Shown here: positions 43,169 through 50,623 of the stretch, piece after piece | Layout: each line of letters starts with the position of its first letter | How positions within the stretch are numbered: position 1 is the stretch's first letter | Assembly: GCF_050306235.1 (NCBI RefSeq) | Contig: NZ_JBLWFH010000001.1 | Span: 523,689 to 587,688, forward strand | DNA from: Glaciecola sp947496235 | Lineage (GTDB): Bacteria; Pseudomonadota; Gammaproteobacteria; Enterobacterales; Alteromonadaceae | DNA: 64,000 bases | Direction of reading: 5' to 3' | Notes under the pieces: generated by a model | What the model saw: only the letters and a program-made list of their open reading frames with translations | Told to the model about the DNA's origin: nothing | Database searches by the model: none | Program-made: the position numbers and the translations under genes

Positions 43169-44122
43169 TTAGAAATAAAATGAGTTTGGTACAGTCGAAC
43201 CAAGGTTCGGTCTGACGGTTGGTTGTGGTATTGCACGTAAGTTATCTGCCTGAGCAGATACTGGCTGTGCGGGTTTAGGTTCAGGTTTGGGCATCAGTTG
43301 CCTGATATCCAATTGACCTTCACCGTGCATTCTCATCTTGTCTGGATCAGACAAAATTAAAATGGTCGCCATCAGTTCGTGATAGAGATTGTCTGTCACA
43401 GGGCCGGTCTTCGGCAGACGAACAAATAAATTGTCCATCGCTTCAACCATTGGCTGAACTCGGTGATCCAGGAATGACAAACCATCCAACTTGTCTCTTA
43501 ATCGCTTGAGAGGATTAAGGGCTCGCTGGCTGATTTGATTCTTACCTGCAACGGAACGCTCAAACAGTTCATTGGCATCACGAGCCACCTCCCTAAAGAG
43601 GGTGTGTCCCATACCATTGACCTTGTCATCTAAGCCACCAGCTTGTTCAGCTGGTTGCATTCGATAAATGGCATAATCGAACTGAAGCCGTTGTTCCACG
43701 TCTTCGATGGGTGACAGCGCACGCCGGATTGCATCTGCAAATTCCGGGTGTTTTGCAACCCAGTCAAAAGTCACCTGATCATAGTTGTCCAAGAACAACT
43801 GCTTGCACTGCGCAAACTCCTGACCGATCCGGTCAAGCTCTGGAACAATCTGATCAATTCGGTCTTCAGGGACGGCATAGCCACCTAAAAACCGCACACC
43901 GACTTGCTCACACAAGCGCTGTGCTTCTTTCTTAAGCCTTTCAAAGTTCGCCAATGCCTCTGGGTCGCAAATTTTTTTACTCCCTAAGCTGGCAACATCC
44001 TTCGGTGGAAGTTGGCTGCCATTGGCTAATCTGAAATCTTCAGGCCTTAGTTTTTTTCTACCGCTCCAGATGGAACAGTCGATGTGACAAATCAAAAGTT
44101 TGTCGAGGGTTTGAATACTCAT
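43169..44122 (-). CDS. DUF3150-family protein
   Basis: The 317-aa mostly helical protein begins IQTLDKLLICHIDCSIWSGRKKLRPEDF and contains PPKDVASLGSKKICDPEAL and NANELFERSVAGKNQISQRALNPLKRLRDKLDGLSFLDHRV. It ends in a proline-rich tail. This matches my memory of DUF3150 proteins, which commonly accompany CobS-type AAA+ and VWA genes on mobile elements. The tail NSFYF resembles the ends of the WGR protein (NYYF) and exonuclease (SSFYF) here. The function is unknown. Confidence 0.72.
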   Translation of the reverse strand: MSIQTLDKLLICHIDCSIWSGRKKLRPEDFRLANGSQLPPKDVASLGSKKICDPEALANFERLKKEAQRLCEQVGVRFLGGYAVPEDRIDQIVPELDRIGQEFAQCKQLFLDNYDQVTFDWVAKHPEFADAIRRALSPIEDVEQRLQFDYAIYRMQPAEQAGGLDDKVNGMGHTLFREVARDANELFERSVAGKNQISQRALNPLKRLRDKLDGLSFLDHRVQPMVEAMDNLFVRLPKTGPVTDNLYHELMATILILSDPDKMRMHGEGQLDIRQLMPKPEPKPAQPVSAQADNLRAIPQPTVRPNLGSTVPNSFYF

Positions 44123-44123
44123 A

Positions 44124-44189
44124 GTGCATCCTCATGCGAGATGGGGACGCACCACTCCCAACAGGAGCAATGGCCCCCATTTGGGTGGT
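44124..44189 (-). promoter_or_regulatory. Two-hairpin leader with sequestered RBS, upstream of DUF3150 gene
   Basis: GTGCATCC (44124-44131) pairs with GGACGCAC (44145-44152) with one mismatch, burying the GAGGA ribosome site. Upstream, ACCACTCCCAA pairs with TTGGGTGGT (44151-44189) around a large loop. Confidence 0.65.
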
Positions 44190-44220
44190 AGTAGTTGACG
44201 CGCTAATGGCAACATCACTA

Positions 44221-44988
44221 TCAGAAATAGTAATTTTGCGAATCAGGCGACGATTGGTTGAGATCGATTTTCGCAGGCATTAAGTCCAGTGCTTCAGCAA
44301 TCGGGCGAACCCGCTCTAAATCACTGCCTAGCAACCGCAATACATCTTTTTCCAACTTCAGCTGGTCGGATACTTCTATCCCTTCAGGACTCGCTACTGT
44401 GAGCGAACACAGAGGTGGTAATTGACGCTTAAAGGCCAGTAACAGCAACAATGGCCACGGGCCATCATCAGTGTTAACAATGCCAGCGCCTTCACCTGAC
44501 ACCATGCTGATTTGATTGGTACTAGGTAATCCGCTTTGGCAAAACCCTAATGACCATTCTCCAATCCTGACCTGGTTATCACCAATGACAGCCAAGCCAT
44601 AGGCTTCAAGCAGCTTTGCCATATCGAACAACGCTTTTTGCGCCAGCGAGATTTGGCCATTGACGTCCTTGCGAGTACGAAACTCCCAACTGACGTTATT
44701 GGCGCACGCGACGCTATCTAGCGCATTTGAGAGTTCAAATGGCCGCCCTTGATGAGCAATGCCGACTTGTCCAACAAATCGATAACCCTTGTTGATTTTC
44801 TCATTGATTCTTCGGTCTGCTTCAGCGTTAGGATCAGTCGAATCAATCAATCGCTGCTGCGATAATTGACCGGCTTTTCCAAACCGAACTTCAATCTCCT
44901 TGGTATCTGATCCAACGTAAATGGCCCATTCTTTGGCTGTCCCATCAGAATGACTGTAACGGTAAAGAGCAAAGCACTTTTCCATCAT
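44221..44988 (-). CDS. WGR-domain protein
   Basis: The 255-aa protein has an N-terminal WGR-like domain (FALYRYSHSDGTAKEWAIYVGSDTKEIEVRFGKAGQLSQQRLI, residues 4-50), found in PARPs and in bacterial stress and defence proteins. The remainder (MAKLLEAYGLAVIGDNQVRIGEWSLGF) is unassigned. GGGAGGA precedes tandem ATGs at 44988 and 44985, and the first overlaps the AAA+ gene stop (TGATG). It therefore lacks a hairpin leader and is coupled to the AAA+ gene. Confidence 0.72.
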   Translation of the reverse strand: MMEKCFALYRYSHSDGTAKEWAIYVGSDTKEIEVRFGKAGQLSQQRLIDSTDPNAEADRRINEKINKGYRFVGQVGIAHQGRPFELSNALDSVACANNVSWEFRTRKDVNGQISLAQKALFDMAKLLEAYGLAVIGDNQVRIGEWSLGFCQSGLPSTNQISMVSGEGAGIVNTDDGPWPLLLLLAFKRQLPPLCSLTVASPEGIEVSDQLKLEKDVLRLLGSDLERVRPIAEALDLMPAKIDLNQSSPDSQNYYF

Positions 44989-45947
44989 CAATCCTCCCAA
45001 TGGTCACCGAAGACATCAGCGGCAATACGGTGAATGGCTTCTCGTTGCTCCAACTCAGCACGAGCCGTCAAAGACCGAACCAGTGCATACTCCACTGCGT
45101 TAGGAGCGCCTTTAAAAGCAAGTGTTAACTTTGCCCAGCGCACCAAGGTCCTAGTGGACATCGTGATACTAAGCTCTGCTCCGCCATCCGCGCCCCCAAT
45201 AAAAAGACGACGAATGTCACCGGCTACTTTCACCATTTTTTGGCGAAAGACTTCTGGCAAGCCCGGCGCAACATTCTCCAGAATGGCTTCCTCTACAGAT
45301 GGCTCTGCATAGGTCGCTTCAATGATTCTAAAGCGATCAAGGAAAGCCAAATTCTGTTGAAGCACACCTTGATACAAGCCCGTCTGGTCACCGCTGCCCG
45401 CACTGTTACCGGTAGCGATAAAACGAAACTTGTTATGTGGCATGATGATCTCTCCGCCATTTTGTGCGATGACCAACGGGGCACCTTCCAAAATGTCATT
45501 GAGCCCAGCCAGTTCAGCAGGCTCAGCAAGATCCATTTCATTAATGATCAGCAAATGGCCATGCTTAACAGCCAGTGCCAGCGGCCCATACACAAAGGTC
45601 ATATTGCCATTAACCAGTGTGTGGTGACCGATAAGATCGGACAACTCCAATCGACCGTGCGCAGTAATTTGCTGAACAGGCCAATTCAATCGAGAAGCAA
45701 CTTGGCAAATTAGCGAGGTCTTACCGCATCCAGTGGGGCCAGTAATATACAAACCGTCACCGTCTGGGTTAGACAAAAACGCCAATACGTCACGTAAGTC
45801 TTCTTTTCTAAAAACATACTCGTCCTTGCGAACGGGAATGTTTGGATGGGTAGTGTCGGCACTAAATCCTTCCAGAACGAAAGCATCAGGAGCCGGGACA
45901 TTAAACGCTTGATTCACTTGAACCAAAAATGGAGATTGTTCAGTCAT
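44988..45947 (-). CDS. cobS: CobS-like MoxR-type AAA+ ATPase
   Basis: Reading is open upstream, but the ATG at 45947 (TEQSPFLVQVNQAF) with GAGG fits, giving about 319 aa. The AAA+ motifs are Walker A ITGPTGCGKTSLI (~residue 74), Walker B HLLIINEMDLAEPAE and sensor 1 FRFIATGNSAGSGDQTG. An arginine-finger region LDRFRIIEATY follows. MoxR/CobS ATPases partner with VWA-domain proteins, and the VWA gene lies four genes downstream. The system has unknown function in SXT/R391 ICEs although always present there. Confidence 0.88.
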   Translation of the reverse strand: MTEQSPFLVQVNQAFNVPAPDAFVLEGFSADTTHPNIPVRKDEYVFRKEDLRDVLAFLSNPDGDGLYITGPTGCGKTSLICQVASRLNWPVQQITAHGRLELSDLIGHHTLVNGNMTFVYGPLALAVKHGHLLIINEMDLAEPAELAGLNDILEGAPLVIAQNGGEIIMPHNKFRFIATGNSAGSGDQTGLYQGVLQQNLAFLDRFRIIEATYAEPSVEEAILENVAPGLPEVFRQKMVKVAGDIRRLFIGGADGGAELSITMSTRTLVRWAKLTLAFKGAPNAVEYALVRSLTARAELEQREAIHRIAADVFGDHWED

Positions 45948-45953
45948 GGTAAA

Positions 45954-46009
45954 CCTCATCTGTTTTGACGAGGCCCCATGCCCCAACAGGGAATGAAGTC
46001 CCCGTCGGG
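45954..46009 (-). promoter_or_regulatory. Two-hairpin leader with sequestered RBS, upstream of AAA+ gene
   Basis: CCTCATC (45954-45960) pairs with GACGAGG (45967-45973, one G-U), covering the GAGG ribosome site. An upstream CCC/GGGA...TCCCC/GGG hairpin occupies 45981-46009. Confidence 0.7.
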
Positions 46010-46129
46010 TAGTGTGTTGATTGTGGTATGGCTGTGTATGTAAGAGTTCAGCTCGCTCTATCATTCGTACCCAGCATTGGCTACGAGTGAAACTGCTTTC
46101 TGATGCACTCGATGTAAGCACATGAGAAA

Positions 46130-46147
46130 GGAGCCGAAATCGGCTCC
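46130..46147 (-). terminator. Intrinsic terminator or pause hairpin between exo and the AAA+ gene
   Basis: GGAGCCGA (46130-46137) pairs perfectly with TCGGCTCC (46140-46147). On the minus strand it is followed by TTTCTC, so it may be a weak terminator ten bases after the exo stop. It could split the operon into two expression levels. Confidence 0.5.
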
Positions 46148-46156
46148 AAGTGAACG

Positions 46157-47173
46157 TTAAAAATAAAATGAGCTCGGCGAGTCACCTGGCAGAACCAAGT
46201 TCTCTTGCTCAAGGCTGATTTTGATTGGTGTTTCAACGGGCTGCTCTGGCTTATTGGTGCTGATGCGCAACCGCTCTTGTGGCGCTTTTCGGTAAGCGGC
46301 TAAAACCTGTTCATCCAGCTCGCCTAACTTATCGGTGGCCAATTGCTTATAGTCCACCGTGCCCGCCATCATGTAGCGGCTGAGTTTGACCCCAGCATAA
46401 TCCGCATGAGCGTAGTTACCCATCATGGCGACCAATTTTGACTGAGCTTCTCGCATTTCCTCTTTCAAAGATTTAATGTAATTTTCCAGTCGGACCACTT
46501 CGGCATGTGCTGAGCAATACTGTCGAGACAGCGATGTCCAACGGTATTGGGCTTCACCCTTGGGAACAAAACAATCTTGCTCAGGGCATTTTGACGGTTC
46601 TTTTTTGGTCTGTACTAACTCCCAAAACTGTAGCGCTGTTTCTTGCAACTCAGTTAAGAACGCCGCGTCTCGTTGTATTTCAAACTCAATCAGTTGATCC
46701 TCAAAATAGAATACCAACCAACCACGCGTGCTATTGGCGACCAGTATTTGATGCTGTACTTGTACCCAATACAACTGGTACGCCTCGCTTTGTTCTCGGT
46801 GAGCTTGCACATCCTCAAAAACTGACTGGCAAGGACATTTCAGTTCAACGGGTTCGCCCGCATCGTTGATGCCATCAAAGCTGGCTCGAAAGATTGCGTT
46901 ATGATCGGCTTCGGCACATAACGGCAGAAGAAAATCATTATGCGCATTCTCAAATGCTCGCCTTGCTTGAGGCTCCAACCTTATACCGCGAAGCACATTT
47001 GGATTATTCGACAGGTCTTCCGGTAATACGAATCCGGTTTTTTCTGCCCATAATCGCCAAGGTGTTTTGTAGGGTGAACGCCCCATAATAATTGGGGCTT
47101 CAGATGCCGTAACCCCTGCAATGCGCCACTGGTGCCATGCAGGAGTACGTTGTGATAGGTCGATAACCTTCAT
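46157..47173 (-). CDS. exo: YqaJ/lambda-type alkaline exonuclease of the Bet/Exo recombination system
   Basis: The 338-aa nuclease has an N-terminal YqaJ-like core: WHQWRIAGVTASEAPIIMGRSPYKTPWRLWAEKTG, a middle FRASFDGINDAGEPVELKCPC (catalytic Asp and ExK), and YWVQVQHQILV. Such 5'-3' exonucleases make single-stranded tails for the Beta-type annealase encoded just upstream. In SXT/R391 they promote ICE-ICE recombination and hybrid formation. The C-terminal coiled-coil region (VRLENYIKSLKEEMREAQSKLVAMM) and tail ending SSFYF are complete. All catalytic residues are present. Confidence 0.92.
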   Translation of the reverse strand: MKVIDLSQRTPAWHQWRIAGVTASEAPIIMGRSPYKTPWRLWAEKTGFVLPEDLSNNPNVLRGIRLEPQARRAFENAHNDFLLPLCAEADHNAIFRASFDGINDAGEPVELKCPCQSVFEDVQAHREQSEAYQLYWVQVQHQILVANSTRGWLVFYFEDQLIEFEIQRDAAFLTELQETALQFWELVQTKKEPSKCPEQDCFVPKGEAQYRWTSLSRQYCSAHAEVVRLENYIKSLKEEMREAQSKLVAMMGNYAHADYAGVKLSRYMMAGTVDYKQLATDKLGELDEQVLAAYRKAPQERLRISTNKPEQPVETPIKISLEQENLVLPGDSPSSFYF

Positions 47174-47177
47174 ATTG

Positions 47178-47225
47178 CCTCCTTTGAGGGGATACTCCCC
47201 CGAAGGAGAGAACTCCCCTTCAGGG
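47178..47225 (-). promoter_or_regulatory. Two-hairpin leader, upstream of exo
   Basis: A short CCTC/GAGG stem (47178-47181 with 47186-47189) involves the GGAGG ribosome site. Upstream, CCCCGAAGGAG pairs with CTCCCCTTCAGGG (47197-47225). This is the weakest RBS stem of the nine. Confidence 0.55.
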
Positions 47226-47233
47226 TTAAGTGG

Positions 47234-47377
47234 TTACTTTGCAGCTTGTACTAACGCTGTTTGGTGCTGAACAACACTTGCTTGAACCGAATCAATTGCC
47301 GCTTTACCGGCTTGAATCGAACCTACGACAAGGGCAACAACCAATACCAAGCGAAAAAGTGAGGCTGATTTAGTCAT
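47234..47377 (-). CDS. 47-aa small secreted/membrane peptide between bet and exo
   Basis: An ATG at 47377 opens 47 codons ending TAA at 47234-47236. The peptide has a basic start (MTKSASLFR), a hydrophobic segment LVLVVALVVGS that could be a signal peptide or single span, and an amphipathic tail IQAGKAAIDSVQASVVQH. It carries the same two-hairpin leader as its neighbours, with the ribosome site GGAGA buried. Conserved architecture rather than similarity makes me call it a gene. Its function is unknown. Confidence 0.65.
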   Translation of the reverse strand: MTKSASLFRLVLVVALVVGSIQAGKAAIDSVQASVVQHQTALVQAAK

Positions 47378-47436
47378 GGAAGATCTCCAAAAAAAGACGA
47401 GACCTTCCCCCTGACGGGAGAATAATCCCGCCAGGG
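47378..47436 (-). promoter_or_regulatory. Two-hairpin leader with sequestered RBS, upstream of the 47-aa gene
   Basis: GGAAG-CTC (47378-47387) pairs with GAG-CTTCC (47399-47408), hiding the ribosome site. Upstream, CCCTGACGGGA (47409-47419) pairs with TCCCGCCAGGG (47426-47436). Confidence 0.7.
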
Positions 47437-47458
47437 TTAGTAAAATGAATGCGTGGCG

Positions 47459-48277
47459 CTAAGAAGCTAAAGGCTGTGTGAGCGCTTTGGCTGCTTGTTG
47501 CTGTGCATTAAATATTTCTTGTTTCGCAAACGTCAGTTCAACACCTTGAAAATGTTCATTGGCATATTCCAATGCACTATTCCAAGCGTTTGAAGCTTCC
47601 GCCCGCTCGATAAGCTTGTAAACAAGCCCTCGGGTTCGATCATCAACTTGCTCGGGTGGAATCACCGATGGCTCAACAACGTGTGTTGCTTGGCCTTCGA
47701 TAATTCGCTCCGCTTCGTCTTGATCGAAAATTCCCACAAAGCCAAACGCAATGCGGGAACACTGGATCATGGATTTATGCCTTAGCATTCGCTTAGTGTG
47801 CGTCTGCCATGGACCATCTACACGGTAAGGGCCATTTTTGCCGTTACCTTCAAAAGGCGGTCGATAGACTTCATCCAGGTACTCAGTGATTTTGACTGGG
47901 TGCGAACGGTCGCGCCGATAGATGATGCATTCCATCCATTCAGGGCATTCTTTCGCGCCATCCAGTGAGACTTTGTTTTCTGAAGTCTTAAACTCCATGC
48001 CATCAAACTGGTCGTGTTGATTGATGATGCGAGACCATCCATCGACACCTACCACTGGAATAATTCCAGCTTGCTTATCAGGGAACGCAAAAATCTCTTT
48101 GGTGAAAGGGTTCAAGCCGTACTGATCTGCAACCACCAAAAGCGCCATCATCTGCTCATTGGTCGGTGCACTACCGTCACGTTGCTTGAATGCTGTTGCT
48201 TTTAGTGTATCGAACAACTTGTTTGGATCGACACTAAAGCGCTCAGCAAAGCGTTGGATTAGCTTTGGTTTTTCCAT
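47459..48277 (-). CDS. bet: Bet, RecT/Beta-type single-strand annealing protein
   Basis: The 272-aa annealase (from the ATG at 48277; an in-frame TTG lies upstream) has the RecT/Beta core MMALLVVADQYGLNPFTKEIFAFPDK, GVDGWSRIINQHDQFDGMEF, CIIYRRDRSHPVKITEYLDEVYR and WQTHTKRMLRHKSMIQCSRIAFGF. It binds ssDNA made by Exo and anneals complementary strands independently of RecA. Expression depends on SetCD in this family. It is flanked by ssb and the 47-aa gene in the ssb-bet-exo module. Confidence 0.93.
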   Translation of the reverse strand: MEKPKLIQRFAERFSVDPNKLFDTLKATAFKQRDGSAPTNEQMMALLVVADQYGLNPFTKEIFAFPDKQAGIIPVVGVDGWSRIINQHDQFDGMEFKTSENKVSLDGAKECPEWMECIIYRRDRSHPVKITEYLDEVYRPPFEGNGKNGPYRVDGPWQTHTKRMLRHKSMIQCSRIAFGFVGIFDQDEAERIIEGQATHVVEPSVIPPEQVDDRTRGLVYKLIERAEASNAWNSALEYANEHFQGVELTFAKQEIFNAQQQAAKALTQPLAS

Positions 48278-48281
48278 TGTG

Positions 48282-48337
48282 GACTCCGACAATCAAAGTG
48301 GGAGTCTGACCCTGACGGGAAAGTACTCCCGGCTGGG
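48282..48337 (-). promoter_or_regulatory. Two-hairpin leader with sequestered RBS, upstream of bet
   Basis: GACTCC (48282-48287) pairs with GGAGTC (48301-48306), covering the GGAGTC ribosome site just before the bet ATG. Upstream, CCCTGACGGGA (48310-48320) pairs imperfectly with TCCCGGCTGGG (48327-48337). Confidence 0.7.
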
Positions 48338-48356
48338 TTAAAGCGTTTTCACTCGG

Positions 48357-48776
48357 TTAAAAATCTGGTTCAGGATAAGTTTGTGCCCAATTAGTTTGGG
48401 AGCCTGCATCATCCGCCGCTGATGGCTCAGATGCTTTGTTCACACTATCCAGTAGCAGAAACTCGTCCGCGTCCACTTCGGTCAATCGATGCTTAATGCC
48501 ATCTTTCTCCCATGAGCGCGTGCGCTGAGGCCCTTGAACAAAAAGCTTCGCTCCTTTTTGGATCAAATCTTTTGCCCTGAGCCCTAACTTAAATCCACCA
48601 CGATCTCGAAAAACGACCCGATGCCATTCCGTATGCTCTTTGAGCTCATTGGATTGACGGTCGCGCCATTTCTCAGAAGTGGCCAGCGAAATGCTGGTCA
48701 CCAAATCACCTGATGGATAGGCTCGCGTCTCTGGCTCAGCGCCAACGTAGCCTATGAGTGTTACTTGGTTTTTCAT
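48357..48776 (-). CDS. ssb: Single-stranded DNA-binding protein
   Basis: The 139-aa SSB has an OB fold starting KNQVTLIGYVGAEPETRAYPSGDLVTSISLATSEKW, with EWHRVVFRDRGGFKLGLRAKDLIQKGAKLFVQG. A short acidic tail ends in PEPDF, close to the usual C-terminal peptide that recruits repair enzymes. It is coupled to the preceding 108-aa gene (15-bp gap with GAGGAG) and so lacks a hairpin leader. It supports Bet/Exo recombination and conjugal DNA handling. Confidence 0.92.
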   Translation of the reverse strand: MKNQVTLIGYVGAEPETRAYPSGDLVTSISLATSEKWRDRQSNELKEHTEWHRVVFRDRGGFKLGLRAKDLIQKGAKLFVQGPQRTRSWEKDGIKHRLTEVDADEFLLLDSVNKASEPSAADDAGSQTNWAQTYPEPDF

Positions 48777-48791
48777 GATGTTCTCCTCGTC

Positions 48792-49118
48792 TTAGTTGAA
48801 CTCTGTGCACACAGTCGTTTCTGCCCGGTTAGGCAAAGAAGACTGACAACGCAGATAGGTTGGTATTTCGAGTAAAGCCATGTCGTACTGATGTGGCTCT
48901 TTGTAAAACGCAGGTGTCAAACGTGGCATACCAGGAGCTTTAGGCACCGCCATTGGACGACGTTTTGGTGTTGGTGTGAGCAATCGCTTGATTTGAGTAA
49001 GTACAAATCGAAACGGGCGCACGCTTTGACGAGCAACCAATCGCAAAAGCGACCAGCTCAGTTTTGCAAGCAACATAATGCCTGCGATTTGGATAATAAA
49101 TCCGAAGATATATTCCAT
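48792..49118 (-). CDS. Small conserved membrane protein, first gene of the recombination operon
   Basis: The 108-aa protein begins with a hydrophobic segment (YIFGFIIQIAGIMLLAKLSWSLLRLVA). A basic Pro/Arg-rich stretch (RLLTPTPKRRPMAVPKAPGMPRLTPAF) and a C-terminus with two cysteines follow. It is probably a single-span inner-membrane protein with a cytoplasmic basic tail. It carries the most perfect of the RBS-sequestering leaders. The function is unknown. Confidence 0.62.
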   Translation of the reverse strand: MEYIFGFIIQIAGIMLLAKLSWSLLRLVARQSVRPFRFVLTQIKRLLTPTPKRRPMAVPKAPGMPRLTPAFYKEPHQYDMALLEIPTYLRCQSSLPNRAETTVCTEFN

Positions 49119-49119
49119 T

Positions 49120-49182
49120 GGTGACTCCTTAATTTGGTTGTGAAGGAGTCACCCCCAACTGGGGAAAACTCCCCCAGTTGGG
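49120..49182 (-). promoter_or_regulatory. Two-hairpin leader with sequestered RBS, prototype copy
   Basis: GGTGACTCCTT (49120-49130) and AAGGAGTCACC (49143-49153) are a perfect 11-bp stem in which the minus-strand AAGGAG ribosome site is paired. Directly upstream on the message CCCAACTGGGG (49154-49164) and CCCCAGTTGGG (49172-49182) form a second perfect 11-bp stem. Confidence 0.82.
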
Positions 49183-49485
49183 TGGTGAAAAGGCGAACCG
49201 TAAGGAACGCATGGTTGAGCATGTAAAAACATGCAGGCTATTTGTTTAAGGAGGCTAGCTACCTCTTAGTACCACTGAGAAAACTCAGCGGTGGGCTTCC
49301 TTTGAGCTCATGCTCTTCGGCGCAGATATCACTGAAACAGATCAGCAATATTTGATAGTCAGTGTAACCGTCTTATCCAGACAGGATAGTTAGAAAGATG
49401 CCCAATTCTTCCACCTAGCTGAAAGGCCATTACCTCACAGAGGATTAGGCTAGGGACTGATTATTGTCATATCAGGAGCAAACTT
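49183..49485. other. Divergent control region, no gene seen
   Basis: This ~300-bp gap separates the leftward recombination operon from the rightward DUF1845 gene and should contain both promoters. I see a hairpin-capable CACTGAG-aaaa-CTCAG-GGTG near 49271-49293 and a short TATCC...GGATA dyad near 49374-49389. SetCD activation sites are expected in this region in the family, but I could not identify one with confidence. Confidence 0.4.
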
Positions 49486-50088
49486 ATGGCCCAAGCAAAA
49501 CCCAATTACTCAAAACCCATCTTTGAACAATCATTCACAATTAATAGCTTACAGGCGCAACGTGTCGTTGACCGTGTTTTTAGACGGACGGTCAGTGCGC
49601 TCTACGGAATCGATGTCATCCTGCGCATCATTGGCGATGAGAACGAAATTGATGAAGTGGAACAGATCATTAGCCAGCTGATCGAGGATTGCGCTATGGC
49701 GGTAGACAACGAACAAGCTCGTTTGGACAAACTGATGGAGTCCAACGGTATCGATGAAGTACCTGACTACACCGATCCGATTACCTTCAACGCCAAAATC
49801 AGCTCGCCTCAGGTTGGCCAGTTTGTTGGCTTAGTGCGCAAACTCGATGCGTTGATGATCTCAATGGACACACTCTGGTTGTCTAGCGTGCTTAGCAACA
49901 AGCAACGTGTTGATGGCAACTACGCATGGCAACAGCGCATTATCAAACTTGCACGACGCATTATTGATATCGAAATTCGAGCACGGAAATCAGCCCAAGC
50001 TAAGGGTAAAGAAGCAGAGGTTGAACAAGCGGTGCCTTTAACCGATGACGATATCAGTGAAGAGGAAACAGATACTCCCTCCAACTAG
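49486..50088 (+). CDS. DUF1845-family protein (AcaB-like)
   Basis: The 200-aa helical protein begins AQAKPNYSKPIFEQSFTINSLQAQRVVDRVFRRTVSALYG, has VGQFVGLVRKLDALMISMDTLWLSSVL in the middle and an acidic C-terminus. DUF1845 proteins are found in SXT/R391 ICEs and IncC plasmids. The IncC member AcaB is reported as a transcription factor acting on the activator operon. AGGAGC precedes the ATG. A hairpin AGCCCCT/AGGGGCT at 50110-50128 follows the stop and may terminate transcription. Confidence 0.72.
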   Translation: MAQAKPNYSKPIFEQSFTINSLQAQRVVDRVFRRTVSALYGIDVILRIIGDENEIDEVEQIISQLIEDCAMAVDNEQARLDKLMESNGIDEVPDYTDPITFNAKISSPQVGQFVGLVRKLDALMISMDTLWLSSVLSNKQRVDGNYAWQQRIIKLARRIIDIEIRARKSAQAKGKEAEVEQAVPLTDDDISEEETDTPSN

Positions 50089-50142
50089 CCAGCTAGGCTC
50101 CCATCACACAGCCCCTCTCGAAGGGGCTTCATATAAAGCACA

Positions 50143-50297
50143 TAAAGTCCACATATGGTTACTCTAACGAATGAAAACCCACTTAATGTAACCAATTAGG
50201 CTCGCTAAAACCATCAGTTGACAATCTCACATTAAAGTCCTAAATTAAGAACATTAATTGAGAACATCTCGCATAGTGTAACCAAAGTAGGACTTTA
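50143..50297. promoter_or_regulatory. hipBA promoter region with repeated TAAAGTCC operators
   Basis: TAAAGTCC occurs at 50143-50150. TAAAGTCCTA at 50233-50242 is matched by its exact inverse TAGGACTTTA at 50288-50297, next to the hipB start. GTAACC also recurs (three times in 50150-50290). Spaced operators upstream of hipBA are typical for HipB autoregulation with DNA looping; their identity here is inferred. Confidence 0.55.
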
Positions 50298-50299
50298 TA

Positions 50300-50623
50300 G
50301 TGAAAGGCGTGACAGCTACAGCATTAGCAGAAGAGATCGGCGACAGATTGAAGCAAGCTCGACTAAATAGAGACCTAACACAATCTGAAGTTGCACAACT
50401 TGCTGGCATTGCCCGCAAAACGGTTTTGAATGCAGAAAAGGGAAAAGTTCAGCTCGACATCATGATTGCTATATTAATGGCATTAGACCTCACACAGCAG
50501 ATTGATCTTTTTCTCCCTAAACAAGAAATTTCTCCCTTACAGCTGGCCAAACTGCAAGGCAAGAAAAGGCAGAGAGCCTCTGGCCAGCGCAGTAACAAAG
50601 ATGAGGAAGCACCAGAATGGTAA
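50300..50623 (+). CDS. hipB: HipB-like antitoxin/repressor
   Basis: The 107-aa protein has an XRE helix-turn-helix (IGDRLKQARLNRDLTQSEVAQLAGIARKTVLNAEKGK, residues 12-48) and a basic tail (GKKRQRASGQRSNKDEEAPEW) ending in Trp, as in HipB antitoxins. The GTG at 50300 is used here; a second GTG is at 50309. It overlaps hipA by seven bases. It should bind the flanking operators and inhibit HipA. Confidence 0.83.
   Translation: MKGVTATALAEEIGDRLKQARLNRDLTQSEVAQLAGIARKTVLNAEKGKVQLDIMIAILMALDLTQQIDLFLPKQEISPLQLAKLQGKKRQRASGQRSNKDEEAPEW

Noticed and set aside
49450..49470. AGGGACTGATTATTGTCAT resembles AGGGACCGATTGATTATTGTCAT at about 55568
   Set aside because: Tempting as a duplicated promoter or insertion footprint, but the match has a 4-base offset and no clear boundary role.
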